Shown here one piece after another: positions 25,893 to 34,091 of a stretch of DNA of 43,890 nucleotides; within the stretch, counting starts at the first letter, position 1, and every line of letters starts with the position of its first letter. The notes under the pieces were generated by a model. The model was not told the DNA's origin, searched no databases, and worked only from the letters and a program-made list of their open reading frames with translations. This DNA comes from Hoylesella timonensis S9-PR14. GTDB lineage: Bacteria; Bacteroidota; Bacteroidia; Bacteroidales; Bacteroidaceae. The stretch covers positions 1-43,890 of the forward strand of contig NZ_JRPQ01000068.1 in the NCBI RefSeq assembly GCF_000762405.1, given 5' to 3'. A program made the translations under genes and the position numbers.

Positions 25893-27185
25893 ATGAGAAA
25901 AACTTTACTTTTGTTGGCTATGTTTGTAGCCTTTTGTTCTGCACAGGGATTTGCAGCCGATTTGGTGGCATCTACTACGTTGCCTACTGCAGGAACTCCT
26001 GAGCATGTATTTACCATTAAAAGTGCCAAGGGTACTCACATGAATGGTCTGACCTGTCCTACCAACACGTATGACAAATACGGGAAGTTTGCATTTTATG
26101 CAGTGGAAGGAAAAGACAACGCCTACTACATTTACAGCACTACAGAGAGTAAGTGGATTACTTACGAGGCTGCCGACGAGTATGAGGGCGGAAAGGCATT
26201 TGTGACTTTAGGTGCTGAAAAGGTTGATGCGTGCTATTTCTTCGCAAGCAAGACAGACGATGGCGCATACGACTTTGCTCCCGCAACGGCAGGAGGCGAC
26301 AAAGCAGAGCAGTTCCTTAACTGGTATGGAGGTGTAGGAGAACAAACTCCATTGAATGGTACAGTTACAGTAGGTTTGTGGAAGGATCCAGCCAGAGTAG
26401 ATCCAGGTAGCAAGTGGGTGCTTACCCTTGAAGCAGACGAGCCTAACCCCAATCCTGTAGATGGTGATTTCAAGGTGAACTTCGGCAAAGAAATTGATCC
26501 TGTCAACACCGACCGTAAGGTTACTGGTTTCTCTGTTGCAGGAACGAAGACCGCTGAACAAACTGTTGCCATAGAAAGCATTAAGCCGTATGTAAATTTA
26601 ATGGAGGGCTCTTCTAAGACAGTGATTACCTGTAAGAGAAGTGAAGAGTTGACGGTTAAATTCCAATTTGCTGGTGCATGGATGAATAGCTATGTGTACA
26701 TCGACACCAATAAAGACAAGCAGTTCAGCTTCAAGGATGGTCAAACCGACCAAACGGGTACAGAGCTTTATGCGTACAGCTTCTATTCGGGTAACTTCAG
26801 CGATGACAACCAAGGTGTGAACTCTAAGGGCGAAAGCCTCACGGGCAATGACCGCAACGTACTGAATCCACCGGCATTCAATGCTCCTGCAGAGCCTGGC
26901 GATTATGTTATTCGTCTGAAAGTAGACTGGAATAGTGTCGACGCAGGTGGTCAGATTGGTAAAGACGGCACATGCTACGGAGAAAATGGTATATTGGCAA
27001 ATCGTGGAAAAATTATCGATGCCATACTACGTGTAACAGATGAGGTTATGAGCATTGCTGGTGTTGAGAAGAGCAACAACAAGCCTGTAGAATACTACGA
27101 CTTGTCTGGTCGCCGCCTCAAAGGTGAACCTACCCATGGCGTATTTATCCGTAAGGGTGCCAAGACTGTGAAAGTGGTGAAGTAA
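25893..27185 (+). CDS. Secreted two-domain protein (binding domains without an enzyme), type IX tail
   Basis: I use the ATG at 25893 (a GTG precedes it), giving 430 residues with signal peptide MRKTLLLLAMFVAFCSAQGFA. Residues about 23-180 form one domain (STTLPTAGTPEHVFTIKSA to GSKWVLTLE). After a PNPNPVDG linker, residues about 195-385 form a GEVED-like beta domain with a calcium-type loop DTNKDKQFSF and YVIRLKVDWNSVDAGG. The end, YYDLSGRRLKG...GVFIRKGAKTVKVVK, is a sorting tail. All three parts are homologous to the ends of the next gene's product, which has a glycosidase between them. No catalytic motif is present, so it is probably a secreted or surface glycan-binding protein. The genes are clearly related but diverged at DNA level, so the duplication is old. 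Confidence 0.8.
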   Translation: MRKTLLLLAMFVAFCSAQGFAADLVASTTLPTAGTPEHVFTIKSAKGTHMNGLTCPTNTYDKYGKFAFYAVEGKDNAYYIYSTTESKWITYEAADEYEGGKAFVTLGAEKVDACYFFASKTDDGAYDFAPATAGGDKAEQFLNWYGGVGEQTPLNGTVTVGLWKDPARVDPGSKWVLTLEADEPNPNPVDGDFKVNFGKEIDPVNTDRKVTGFSVAGTKTAEQTVAIESIKPYVNLMEGSSKTVITCKRSEELTVKFQFAGAWMNSYVYIDTNKDKQFSFKDGQTDQTGTELYAYSFYSGNFSDDNQGVNSKGESLTGNDRNVLNPPAFNAPAEPGDYVIRLKVDWNSVDAGGQIGKDGTCYGENGILANRGKIIDAILRVTDEVMSIAGVEKSNNKPVEYYDLSGRRLKGEPTHGVFIRKGAKTVKVVK

Positions 27186-27214
27186 CCCAATCACATTTGA
27201 CAAAATAATTGATG

Positions 27215-27257
27215 CGTACCTTTCCTGCTAATGTGCAGGAAAGGCACGTTTCTTTTT
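27215..27257 (+). terminator. Strong hairpin between the binding-protein and glycosidase genes
   Basis: The perfect 10-bp stem CCTTTCCTGC/GCAGGAAAGG (27219-27228 and 27235-27244), extendable by three pairs and a wobble past one mismatch, is followed by TTTCTTTTTGG. It fits an intrinsic terminator about 30 bases after the stop codon. I see no convincing promoter between it and the next start, so some readthrough is expected and it likely works as an attenuator. Confidence 0.7.
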
Positions 27258-27349
27258 GGAGCAACAGTGTACAGATAGCTGGCACTGCCATGAAATCTGG
27301 TGGCAGTATCAATCGTACAAACATTCTAAACCTAAATATTTTCATTTCT

Positions 27350-30300
27350 ATGATTCAGAAAACATTGTTATTATTTACCTTGATGGTGAACCTCTTTGCG
27401 TTGCATGGCAGCGCCGAAGTGTTGCAACCGTCGACCACCTTGCCTGCCGATGGTTGTCCCGAACATCTTTACACCATTACCAATGGCAACGGTTACAGCA
27501 TGAATACACTAACTGCTCCTACACAAACCAATGCGAACTGCGGCCTGTTTGCCTTCTATGCGGTTGATGGAAAGACTGGAAGCTACTATATTTACAGCTA
27601 CGGAGCCAAGAAGTGGCTCACCTATGCAGTAGGCGCATCGTATGGAACAGGTACAGCGTTCGTCACGCTCAGCGAGCAGAAAAACGAACACTGCTATTTT
27701 GTTACTTCGCCCGTTGGTAACGATGGCTATGAATTCTCACCTGTCACGGCACAAGGAGACAAGGCGGCATTATACTTGAACTGGTTTCAGGGCATTGGTG
27801 CAAGCAATCCCTTGGACGGCAAGGTGGCCGTAGGACTTTGGACAGATGGTGGCAATCGAGACAACGGAAGTAAGTGGAACATCAAGGAAATGGTACGCTA
27901 TAGCTATACTATCAAGGTAACTGGAGCGGAAAAGATACAAATCAGGGGTGAGAACTATGTCTCTGGCGATGTTTACACCACCCTGCAACCATTGCAGCAA
28001 TCCGATATTGTCGCACCACGTCAAACAGGCAAGTTTGCCGTTATATCCATCAACGACGCATTGCATCGCATCACGGTAGCTTATGCCAATACTCCCGTGC
28101 ATCCAGCCGTTGCCACTTATGCCAACGCCGTGGTGTACCCTACACAACAAAACAATGTTGGAATGGCTGTTGCAACAGAGGAAAATGGAGTGTACACCTT
28201 GAGCAACAATGTGTTGGCTGCTTCGTTCATGAAAGTAGATGAACAACTGTATTTTGCTGGATGCAAAGCCATGAGTCTACAACCAGGCACCGAACTCTTT
28301 GTGGTGGCTTTTGGTAATGGCATGCGTGTTCCTGCCTCAGCCATGAAGTTAAGGAGCGTTGAACTTGTAAACTTGCCTGCCAACCCGCAAGCGGTGGGTG
28401 GTGCGGAACATTATCCCGGCAAGGTATTGGTGGCAAAATATGAATACCAGTTTGGCGATGCCACCCTGCAAACGGTATGGAAAGCCGTACTAAGGGACGG
28501 TAGTCACTACCTAAGAAGCGAAATGGAGATGACGGGTCTGGGCGATGTAGATATGCACAGCGTGATACCTCTTTCATATATGGTAGATACAAAAGCCGCT
28601 GGTAGTGTGCCACAGGTGGTGGGAAACACCCGTGGCGCTGTGATTTTGAGTAATCAGTTGTTTGCAGGATTGGAGAATCCCGTTGGATACAATACCGTGG
28701 GCAATGCGGTAGGAAACGACCATGCGTACGAGTTGGTGAGCAACAAAGAGGAGAATTTGCAGGTGGCATCATGGTTGCAGGTAGATGAGGCTCGTCTGCC
28801 CATGCGAGTAATTGAAGCTACAGGTGCAGCTTATCCGCAGGTTAATGCCTATACCATGCACGACTTTGTATTGAAGAAGAATCAAAAGGTGTCGGTAACG
28901 GTTAGCTATACTGGCGGTTCGCATCGGCTAAACTTAGGTGGAGCCGACTTGCTGGATGCTCACGGTGACGTTGCTGCCAGCGATTATCACAAGGGATATA
29001 CGGGTTCTACCGAGAAAGATAATGCGTTTTCTTTCATTGCTCCTTACGACGGGACATTTAACTTGCGTGTCTTTGCGGAGACAAAGACCGAGACGATAAC
29101 GGCTACCAGCAAACTGACAGTAGATATTTTCTCGCCCAAGGAAAACATCGTAGTGCAACAAGACTTGGTGCCAATACAGGGACTTTGGAGTAGAAACACT
29201 ACCTTGAAAAATGGAGAAACGTGGAAAATATCAAGTGTTGTGGGATTAGTTGCGCAAGATGGGCAACAAGCCAATAACGACATAAATAAGACACAGAAAC
29301 GCCGTTCGTTCCTTGCTTACTCCGAACGTGAGCGCGCAGTACCATGGCATTCTAACCCAGTTTACATCTCATGGTACGAACTGAACATTGATCGCAACAA
29401 CGCTTTGGACCCCACAGGCAACATGAAAGCCAGTCAGGTGCTGAACATACTTAATCAATGGAAAGAAAAACTCTACGACCGTTATGGCGTAGCCCCCAAT
29501 AGTTTTGTGATTGATGATGGATGGGATAACTACGGAACGTGGACGTTTCATGCAGGCTTTCCTAACGAAATGCGTGACATTGCAGCCAAAGCAGCTACAA
29601 TGGGTGCAGGTGTTGGTGCATGGTTAGGACCCGTTGGCGGATATGGACAAAGCGGAGAATACCGCAGAAACTATTGGAAAAGCAAGGGTGGCATGGTGCT
29701 TTCAAACCCTGCCTACTACAAAGTGTTCTTGGATGCGGCTACCAATCTCACTCAAAACAACGGAAACTTCAACTTTTTCAAGTTTGATGGCATCTCCGCA
29801 CAGTTCTCTGCAACAGGTCCAGACAAGGGTGATGTGGGCAATGAAAATGCTGAAGGTATCATCCGTTTGGAGCGTTATGTGCGTGAAAGACTCAAGCGCG
29901 ATATCTTTTTCAACACTACGGTAGGTACCTGGGCCAGTCCTTTTTGGTATCATTTTACGGATGCTACTTGGCGACAGGAGGGCGATTATGGAACCATTGG
30001 CAACAACGCTATTGATCGAGAAAACTGGATTACTTATCGCGACAGACTGGTGTACCAAAACTATGTGGCGAGTTCACCGCTGTGTCCTATCAATACCTTG
30101 ATGACTCATGGGTTCATTCTCACCCGCTTTGGACAGGTGAGCAAGAATATGGACTATGAGGCATGCAGACGTGAGTTGCGTTGCGCCTTTGCCTGTGGAT
30201 CGGGTATGGTGGAACTGTACAACGACTATGCCTTGATGAACAATATCGCTGACGGCAAATTGTGGAGCGACTTAGCAGAGTGCATACAATGGCAGAAACG

Positions 30301-31639
30301 CAATGCCGATGTCTTGCCCGATATACATTGGGTTGGTGACAATCCTTGGAATGGCGTCAAGACAGCGGTTTATGGTTGGGCTGCATGGAATGGAACAAAG
30401 TCGGTGTTGACGCTTCGCAATGGTGGAAATGACGAGCAAACATACCAGTTTACACTTCGTGAGGCGCTTAACATTCCTGCCAACGTGAATGGAAGTGTAG
30501 TATTGCGCAAATCGTTTGGCGAACAAGCTGCTTTGAATGGGCTGAAGGAGGGTGTATCCATTGACATAGACCGCTCCCTTATCGTAAAATTACCAGGCAG
30601 CAGCGTGTATAGTTTCGAAGGCTTGGATGCTTCGGTGTCTGCCGTAAATGTGACATCCATCGCCCTTGTCGCTGAGCGTGACAATAGACAGGTAGAAGTT
30701 GGCAAGACCTTTGTGCTGCGAACCAATGTGTTGCCCACCGATGCTACTTATCCCGTCTGTGCGTGGACATCGAGCGACACAGGGACGGCAACTGTGTACA
30801 ACGGTTGTGTAAAAGGACTGAAGCCAGGAAAAGTAATGATAAAAGCGATGGCATTGGACGGCTCGGGCGTGGAGACAGAAATCGAGATAGAAGTAGTGAA
30901 GGCGACGATAGGTGAGCAGCAACCATATGCCGTGAACTTTGACAAACAGACACAGCCAGTAAATACACAAAGGCATTTGAACGCAATCTCACTCACAGCG
31001 GACAACAACACGGCGCAACTGGTGACGATTGGCAGTAGGATGCCTTATGTAGACCTTACTGCCGACGACGCCAAGCGTTTTGTTTGCAAGACTGGAGCGA
31101 CACTGACGGTAAAATTTGATTATGCTGGTACTTGGATGCATGGCTATGTGTATGTTGATGAAGACCATGACAAGCAGTTCTCCTTCTTAGAGGAAAATAC
31201 CAATCAGCAAGGCAGCGAGCTACGTGCTTTTAGCTTTTACTCGGGCAATGCGTTTCAAGATGAATCGGGAGTAAATTCCTTAGGAGAGAACATTAGTGGC
31301 AATGCGCGTAACATTCTTAATCCACCATCGTTCACGGCTCCCAAGAAGACTGGCGACTATCGCATGCGGTTCAAGATTGACTGGAACAGTGTAGATGCTG
31401 GTGGACGCAAGGCAGTTGACGGCACTTGTACGGGGTACAATGGCATACTGACCAATGGAGGTGTGATAGTGGATGCTATCTTGCAGGTTGAGAATGACTT
31501 AACTGACATTGAACAGGTGGAAACAGATAGTGTGGGGCAACCTGTTTTTTATGATTTGCATGGCAGGCATTTGGATAAAGCACCTGTGCATGGCGTGTAT
31601 ATACAGAAGAGCAATTCGGCAAAGAAGATTGCAAAATAG
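27350..31639 (+). CDS. Large secreted multidomain glycosidase, clan GH-D (GH27/36)-like
   Basis: The frame is open from 27209, but the ATG at 27350 gives a clear signal peptide (MIQKTLLLFTLMVNLFALHGSA) and 1429 residues. The order is: N-terminal domain shared with the preceding gene (about 24-180); beta-sandwich region; an NPCBM-like piece near GGSHRLNLGGADLLDAHGD; a (beta/alpha)8 catalytic core; an Ig-like BIG2 domain (about 1100-1180); the GEVED-like domain (about 1188-1385); sorting tail. The core has FVIDDGWD (719-726), FFKFDG with D813 as likely nucleophile, and TDATWRQEGD with D871 as possible acid/base. These resemble clan GH-D alpha-galactosidase-type enzymes, though the exact family is not clear. 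It probably acts outside the cell on alpha-linked galactose or a similar sugar. It is convergent with the phosphatase locus and ends at a shared terminator. Confidence 0.8.
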   Translation: MIQKTLLLFTLMVNLFALHGSAEVLQPSTTLPADGCPEHLYTITNGNGYSMNTLTAPTQTNANCGLFAFYAVDGKTGSYYIYSYGAKKWLTYAVGASYGTGTAFVTLSEQKNEHCYFVTSPVGNDGYEFSPVTAQGDKAALYLNWFQGIGASNPLDGKVAVGLWTDGGNRDNGSKWNIKEMVRYSYTIKVTGAEKIQIRGENYVSGDVYTTLQPLQQSDIVAPRQTGKFAVISINDALHRITVAYANTPVHPAVATYANAVVYPTQQNNVGMAVATEENGVYTLSNNVLAASFMKVDEQLYFAGCKAMSLQPGTELFVVAFGNGMRVPASAMKLRSVELVNLPANPQAVGGAEHYPGKVLVAKYEYQFGDATLQTVWKAVLRDGSHYLRSEMEMTGLGDVDMHSVIPLSYMVDTKAAGSVPQVVGNTRGAVILSNQLFAGLENPVGYNTVGNAVGNDHAYELVSNKEENLQVASWLQVDEARLPMRVIEATGAAYPQVNAYTMHDFVLKKNQKVSVTVSYTGGSHRLNLGGADLLDAHGDVAASDYHKGYTGSTEKDNAFSFIAPYDGTFNLRVFAETKTETITATSKLTVDIFSPKENIVVQQDLVPIQGLWSRNTTLKNGETWKISSVVGLVAQDGQQANNDINKTQKRRSFLAYSERERAVPWHSNPVYISWYELNIDRNNALDPTGNMKASQVLNILNQWKEKLYDRYGVAPNSFVIDDGWDNYGTWTFHAGFPNEMRDIAAKAATMGAGVGAWLGPVGGYGQSGEYRRNYWKSKGGMVLSNPAYYKVFLDAATNLTQNNGNFNFFKFDGISAQFSATGPDKGDVGNENAEGIIRLERYVRERLKRDIFFNTTVGTWASPFWYHFTDATWRQEGDYGTIGNNAIDRENWITYRDRLVYQNYVASSPLCPINTLMTHGFILTRFGQVSKNMDYEACRRELRCAFACGSGMVELYNDYALMNNIADGKLWSDLAECIQWQKRNADVLPDIHWVGDNPWNGVKTAVYGWAAWNGTKSVLTLRNGGNDEQTYQFTLREALNIPANVNGSVVLRKSFGEQAALNGLKEGVSIDIDRSLIVKLPGSSVYSFEGLDASVSAVNVTSIALVAERDNRQVEVGKTFVLRTNVLPTDATYPVCAWTSSDTGTATVYNGCVKGLKPGKVMIKAMALDGSGVETEIEIEVVKATIGEQQPYAVNFDKQTQPVNTQRHLNAISLTADNNTAQLVTIGSRMPYVDLTADDAKRFVCKTGATLTVKFDYAGTWMHGYVYVDEDHDKQFSFLEENTNQQGSELRAFSFYSGNAFQDESGVNSLGENISGNARNILNPPSFTAPKKTGDYRMRFKIDWNSVDAGGRKAVDGTCTGYNGILTNGGVIVDAILQVENDLTDIEQVETDSVGQPVFYDLHGRHLDKAPVHGVYIQKSNSAKKIAK

Positions 31640-31660
31640 ACTTGTTTGCCTGTAACATTA

Positions 31661-31720
31661 CAAAAATGCAATGCGTATGAACAAACCGAAACGGTGGGAT
31701 TTTTGTTCATACGCATTTTT
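31661..31720. terminator. Bidirectional terminator between convergent operons
   Basis: A perfect 16-bp inverted repeat (AATGCGTATGAACAAA at 31670-31685 and its complement at 31702-31717) has T-tracts on both outer sides: TTT on the plus strand and, reading minus, TTTTT. It would stop both the glycosidase transcript and the minus-strand locus. Confidence 0.85.
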
Positions 31721-31740
31721 CTTGAGGGATATGGTTTGCT

Positions 31741-33195
31741 TTACGGTTGTGGCAAGAAAAGGATGTTGTCGGGTAATGGACGCTCCGTGATATTGCGACT
31801 GGCATAGCCTACCTGCAATTCCTGTCCCATGTAGTCTTCAAAGTATCGAACCTCAATTTCATGAAAACCTGGCTCGAGTGCCACTTTTCCTTCAGCTCTT
31901 CGTGCACTGTGTCCGCCATCGTTGTCAACAACCAATTGGTTATCAATCAATAATTTGCTACCGTCGTCTGAGTAGGTGTAGAAGCGATATACGCCACGTT
32001 CTTTTATTTGGATGTATGCACGGAAGATATAAGCAAAATGGTCGTTTTGCTTTGCGTTGCTGATAAAGAAGTTTTTCATTGTTCCACTCTCTACCTTTTT
32101 CAACGTGTGAATGTCTTTGGTGTGCTTAATCTTACCTTCAAAATACGTGTATGCTACCCCCTGCTTGGATGGCTTCACAGGTTTTGCTGGCAGATAGTTC
32201 ATCGTTCGTTCATCTTTCGATGTGAGTGCAGACGGATAGTAGAAAGTGTCTTCTTTCTTCTTGGCTGTCCGTACCCATGTGTCAAATTTGCGCTGACCTT
32301 CGTATAGCTCGATGATTCTACCGCCACGGTCTACTTTTCCATACGCATCAAGACCACTCGCACGACCATAACCTAAGGCAATATTATATTCCATGCCGAT
32401 AAAATCGTTGTCGTGGTCGTGTCCGCAAAACACGCCCATTACATCTTTCATGTCGATGAAGGAAGCAAACATGCCCGAATTGATATTGGATGAACAGACC
32501 TCACCGTCTCCATAGTTCCCCAAGTAATCGTTGCGAGCCACGACATGCTTGAACTCTACCAGCGGTATATGAAAGAAAGCAAGTGCTGGGAGTGGCTTAT
32601 TACTGTTGGCTTGGGTATATTTCTTACTTTCTGTCCGATACCATTGTATTTGGTCAAAGTGTATCCAATCGTATGCACCATACTCTTTGATTGGCTGATA
32701 GTCGTTGGAGTCAATGCAATAAATCAAGGCTGCTGGTTTGTCGCTGCTCTTATTTGAAGAATAAATAGGAATAGAACAGTTGCCATACCCCGTGATGTTG
32801 GTTGCCCCTATACATCCTGCGTAATAGGGAGAGGCTGTAAGCTGTTGGTATATTTCTTTTTTACTCCTCACCTCGGCATCATGATTTCCCATTACAACCA
32901 CAAAGGGCAGATGAGAATTTTCAAAGATTTGGATGATTGATTTCCAACCTTCTGCGGCAGGTTGTTCGGTTACAATGTCGCCTGTAAGAATGGCGATGTC
33001 GGGCTTTTCAGTTTGTATGACCTCCTGAATGATTGCTGAAGTTTGCTTACAATTAGCTGATTTCGCATCCCAGTGAATGTCTGTAAATTGAGCTATCCTA
33101 AACTTTCCGTCATGGAAACGGAACGTGTGTTGACTCCATACATTAAAGGTGGTTAGGAATGTCAATAGCAATGACAAGAAAAGTGACTTTTTCAT
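31741..33195 (-). CDS. Exported calcineurin-like phosphoesterase with C-terminal PA14 domain
   Basis: The 484-residue protein has a signal peptide (ending NVWSQ) and a dimetal phosphoesterase domain with all the expected ligands: DIH (D39, H41), GD (D73), GNHD (N104, H105), a later FFH and the GHDHDND site. Residues from about 340 to the end carry a PA14-like domain (YRFYTYSDDGSKLLIDNQLV, GGHSARRAEGKVALEPGFHEIEVRYFED), often a carbohydrate-binding fold. The layout is that of a secreted phosphomonoesterase or phosphodiesterase directed to a glycan. It is the last gene of the minus-strand locus, 30 bases after the ROK kinase gene. Confidence 0.88.
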   Translation of the reverse strand: MKKSLFLSLLLTFLTTFNVWSQHTFRFHDGKFRIAQFTDIHWDAKSANCKQTSAIIQEVIQTEKPDIAILTGDIVTEQPAAEGWKSIIQIFENSHLPFVVVMGNHDAEVRSKKEIYQQLTASPYYAGCIGATNITGYGNCSIPIYSSNKSSDKPAALIYCIDSNDYQPIKEYGAYDWIHFDQIQWYRTESKKYTQANSNKPLPALAFFHIPLVEFKHVVARNDYLGNYGDGEVCSSNINSGMFASFIDMKDVMGVFCGHDHDNDFIGMEYNIALGYGRASGLDAYGKVDRGGRIIELYEGQRKFDTWVRTAKKKEDTFYYPSALTSKDERTMNYLPAKPVKPSKQGVAYTYFEGKIKHTKDIHTLKKVESGTMKNFFISNAKQNDHFAYIFRAYIQIKERGVYRFYTYSDDGSKLLIDNQLVVDNDGGHSARRAEGKVALEPGFHEIEVRYFEDYMGQELQVGYASRNITERPLPDNILFLPQP

Positions 33196-33225
33196 TATTT
33201 GTAAGAATGGATAAATGAATAAATT

Positions 33226-34065
33226 TTATAATTGGGCAGCGCCTAAAATATTACTGTCTTTGAGCTTAGAAAAGATGATTTGAACGCCTTCGGCTTCTTT
33301 CGGGAACAAGAAATTTTCGTGCATCGACTCATACATTGATTGCTCAAAGAGAGAGTGCGACAAAGAGATTCCGCCTCCGATGATGATGGCTTCTGGGTTG
33401 TATGCGTACAGAATTACTTGCAATAATTTTCCTAAATGGAAGCCTAATTCTTTCCATTTTTCGAGTGCGGCTTGGTCTCCTTGTGCGGCTTTCAATGCTT
33501 CTTGCTGCCCCGTTGTATGCCATTTGTTGAACAACTGACTGCTGGTGTAGTCTTCGTAGATGCTATCCAAATAAGGAATACAGCCGATTTCGCCAGCACC
33601 AGTATGAACTCCTCGGTACACCTCTTTGTTGATAACGATGCCGGCACCGACACCTGTTCCCAAGGTGATGCCTACAAAGTCTCTGAAAGGTTGCCCCGCT
33701 CCCAGCACATTCTCTGCGGCAACAAAGCAATTCACGTCATTGTCTACCCTTGTTTCCAAGTTAAAGCGTTGTTCAAGAATTTCCTTTAGATGTACCTCTG
33801 TCCACGAAGGTATGTTTTGAACATGGTACACAATGCCCTTCTTGTAATCTACAATGGAGGGTACTGCTATGCCTATGCGTTCAACTGATGATTGGTTGAG
33901 CCGTGTTATCATTTGTGCGATTTGCTCTAACACTTCATTTTGAGTTCCGTTGGCAAGGCATGGCTCTTGCAAGGAGGCTTCAATTTGCCCATTTCTTACT
34001 CTCGCAGCTCTAAGATTGGTGCCACCAAGGTCGATGGCTATACATGTTGTCGTTGTTTGATACAT
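33226..34065 (-). CDS. ROK-family sugar kinase
   Basis: I start at the ATG at 34065 (279 residues); an upstream TTG would add six. There is no signal peptide, so it is cytoplasmic. The ATP-binding IAIDLGGTNLR (9-19), the catalytic DNDVN (D110), GITLGTGVGAGIV and the C-terminal AIIIGGGIS are typical of ROK glucokinase-like enzymes. The usual zinc site (CxCGxxGCxE) is missing: after GAGEIGC the chain reads IPYLDSIYEDYTSSQLF. Zinc-free ROK members of this kind seem common in Bacteroidetes. It would phosphorylate the sugar released by the locus. It is the only cytoplasmic enzyme of the locus and lies between the glycosidase and phosphoesterase genes. Confidence 0.88.
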   Translation of the reverse strand: MYQTTTTCIAIDLGGTNLRAARVRNGQIEASLQEPCLANGTQNEVLEQIAQMITRLNQSSVERIGIAVPSIVDYKKGIVYHVQNIPSWTEVHLKEILEQRFNLETRVDNDVNCFVAAENVLGAGQPFRDFVGITLGTGVGAGIVINKEVYRGVHTGAGEIGCIPYLDSIYEDYTSSQLFNKWHTTGQQEALKAAQGDQAALEKWKELGFHLGKLLQVILYAYNPEAIIIGGGISLSHSLFEQSMYESMHENFLFPKEAEGVQIIFSKLKDSNILGAAQL

Positions 34066-34091
34066 GTTTGTTTTTTTTATCAATAAAAGTG

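Noticed and set aside
27209..27349. N-terminal extension of the large glycosidase from a TTG start
   Set aside because: It would be translated through the terminator hairpin and put 47 residues before a perfect signal peptide at 27350.
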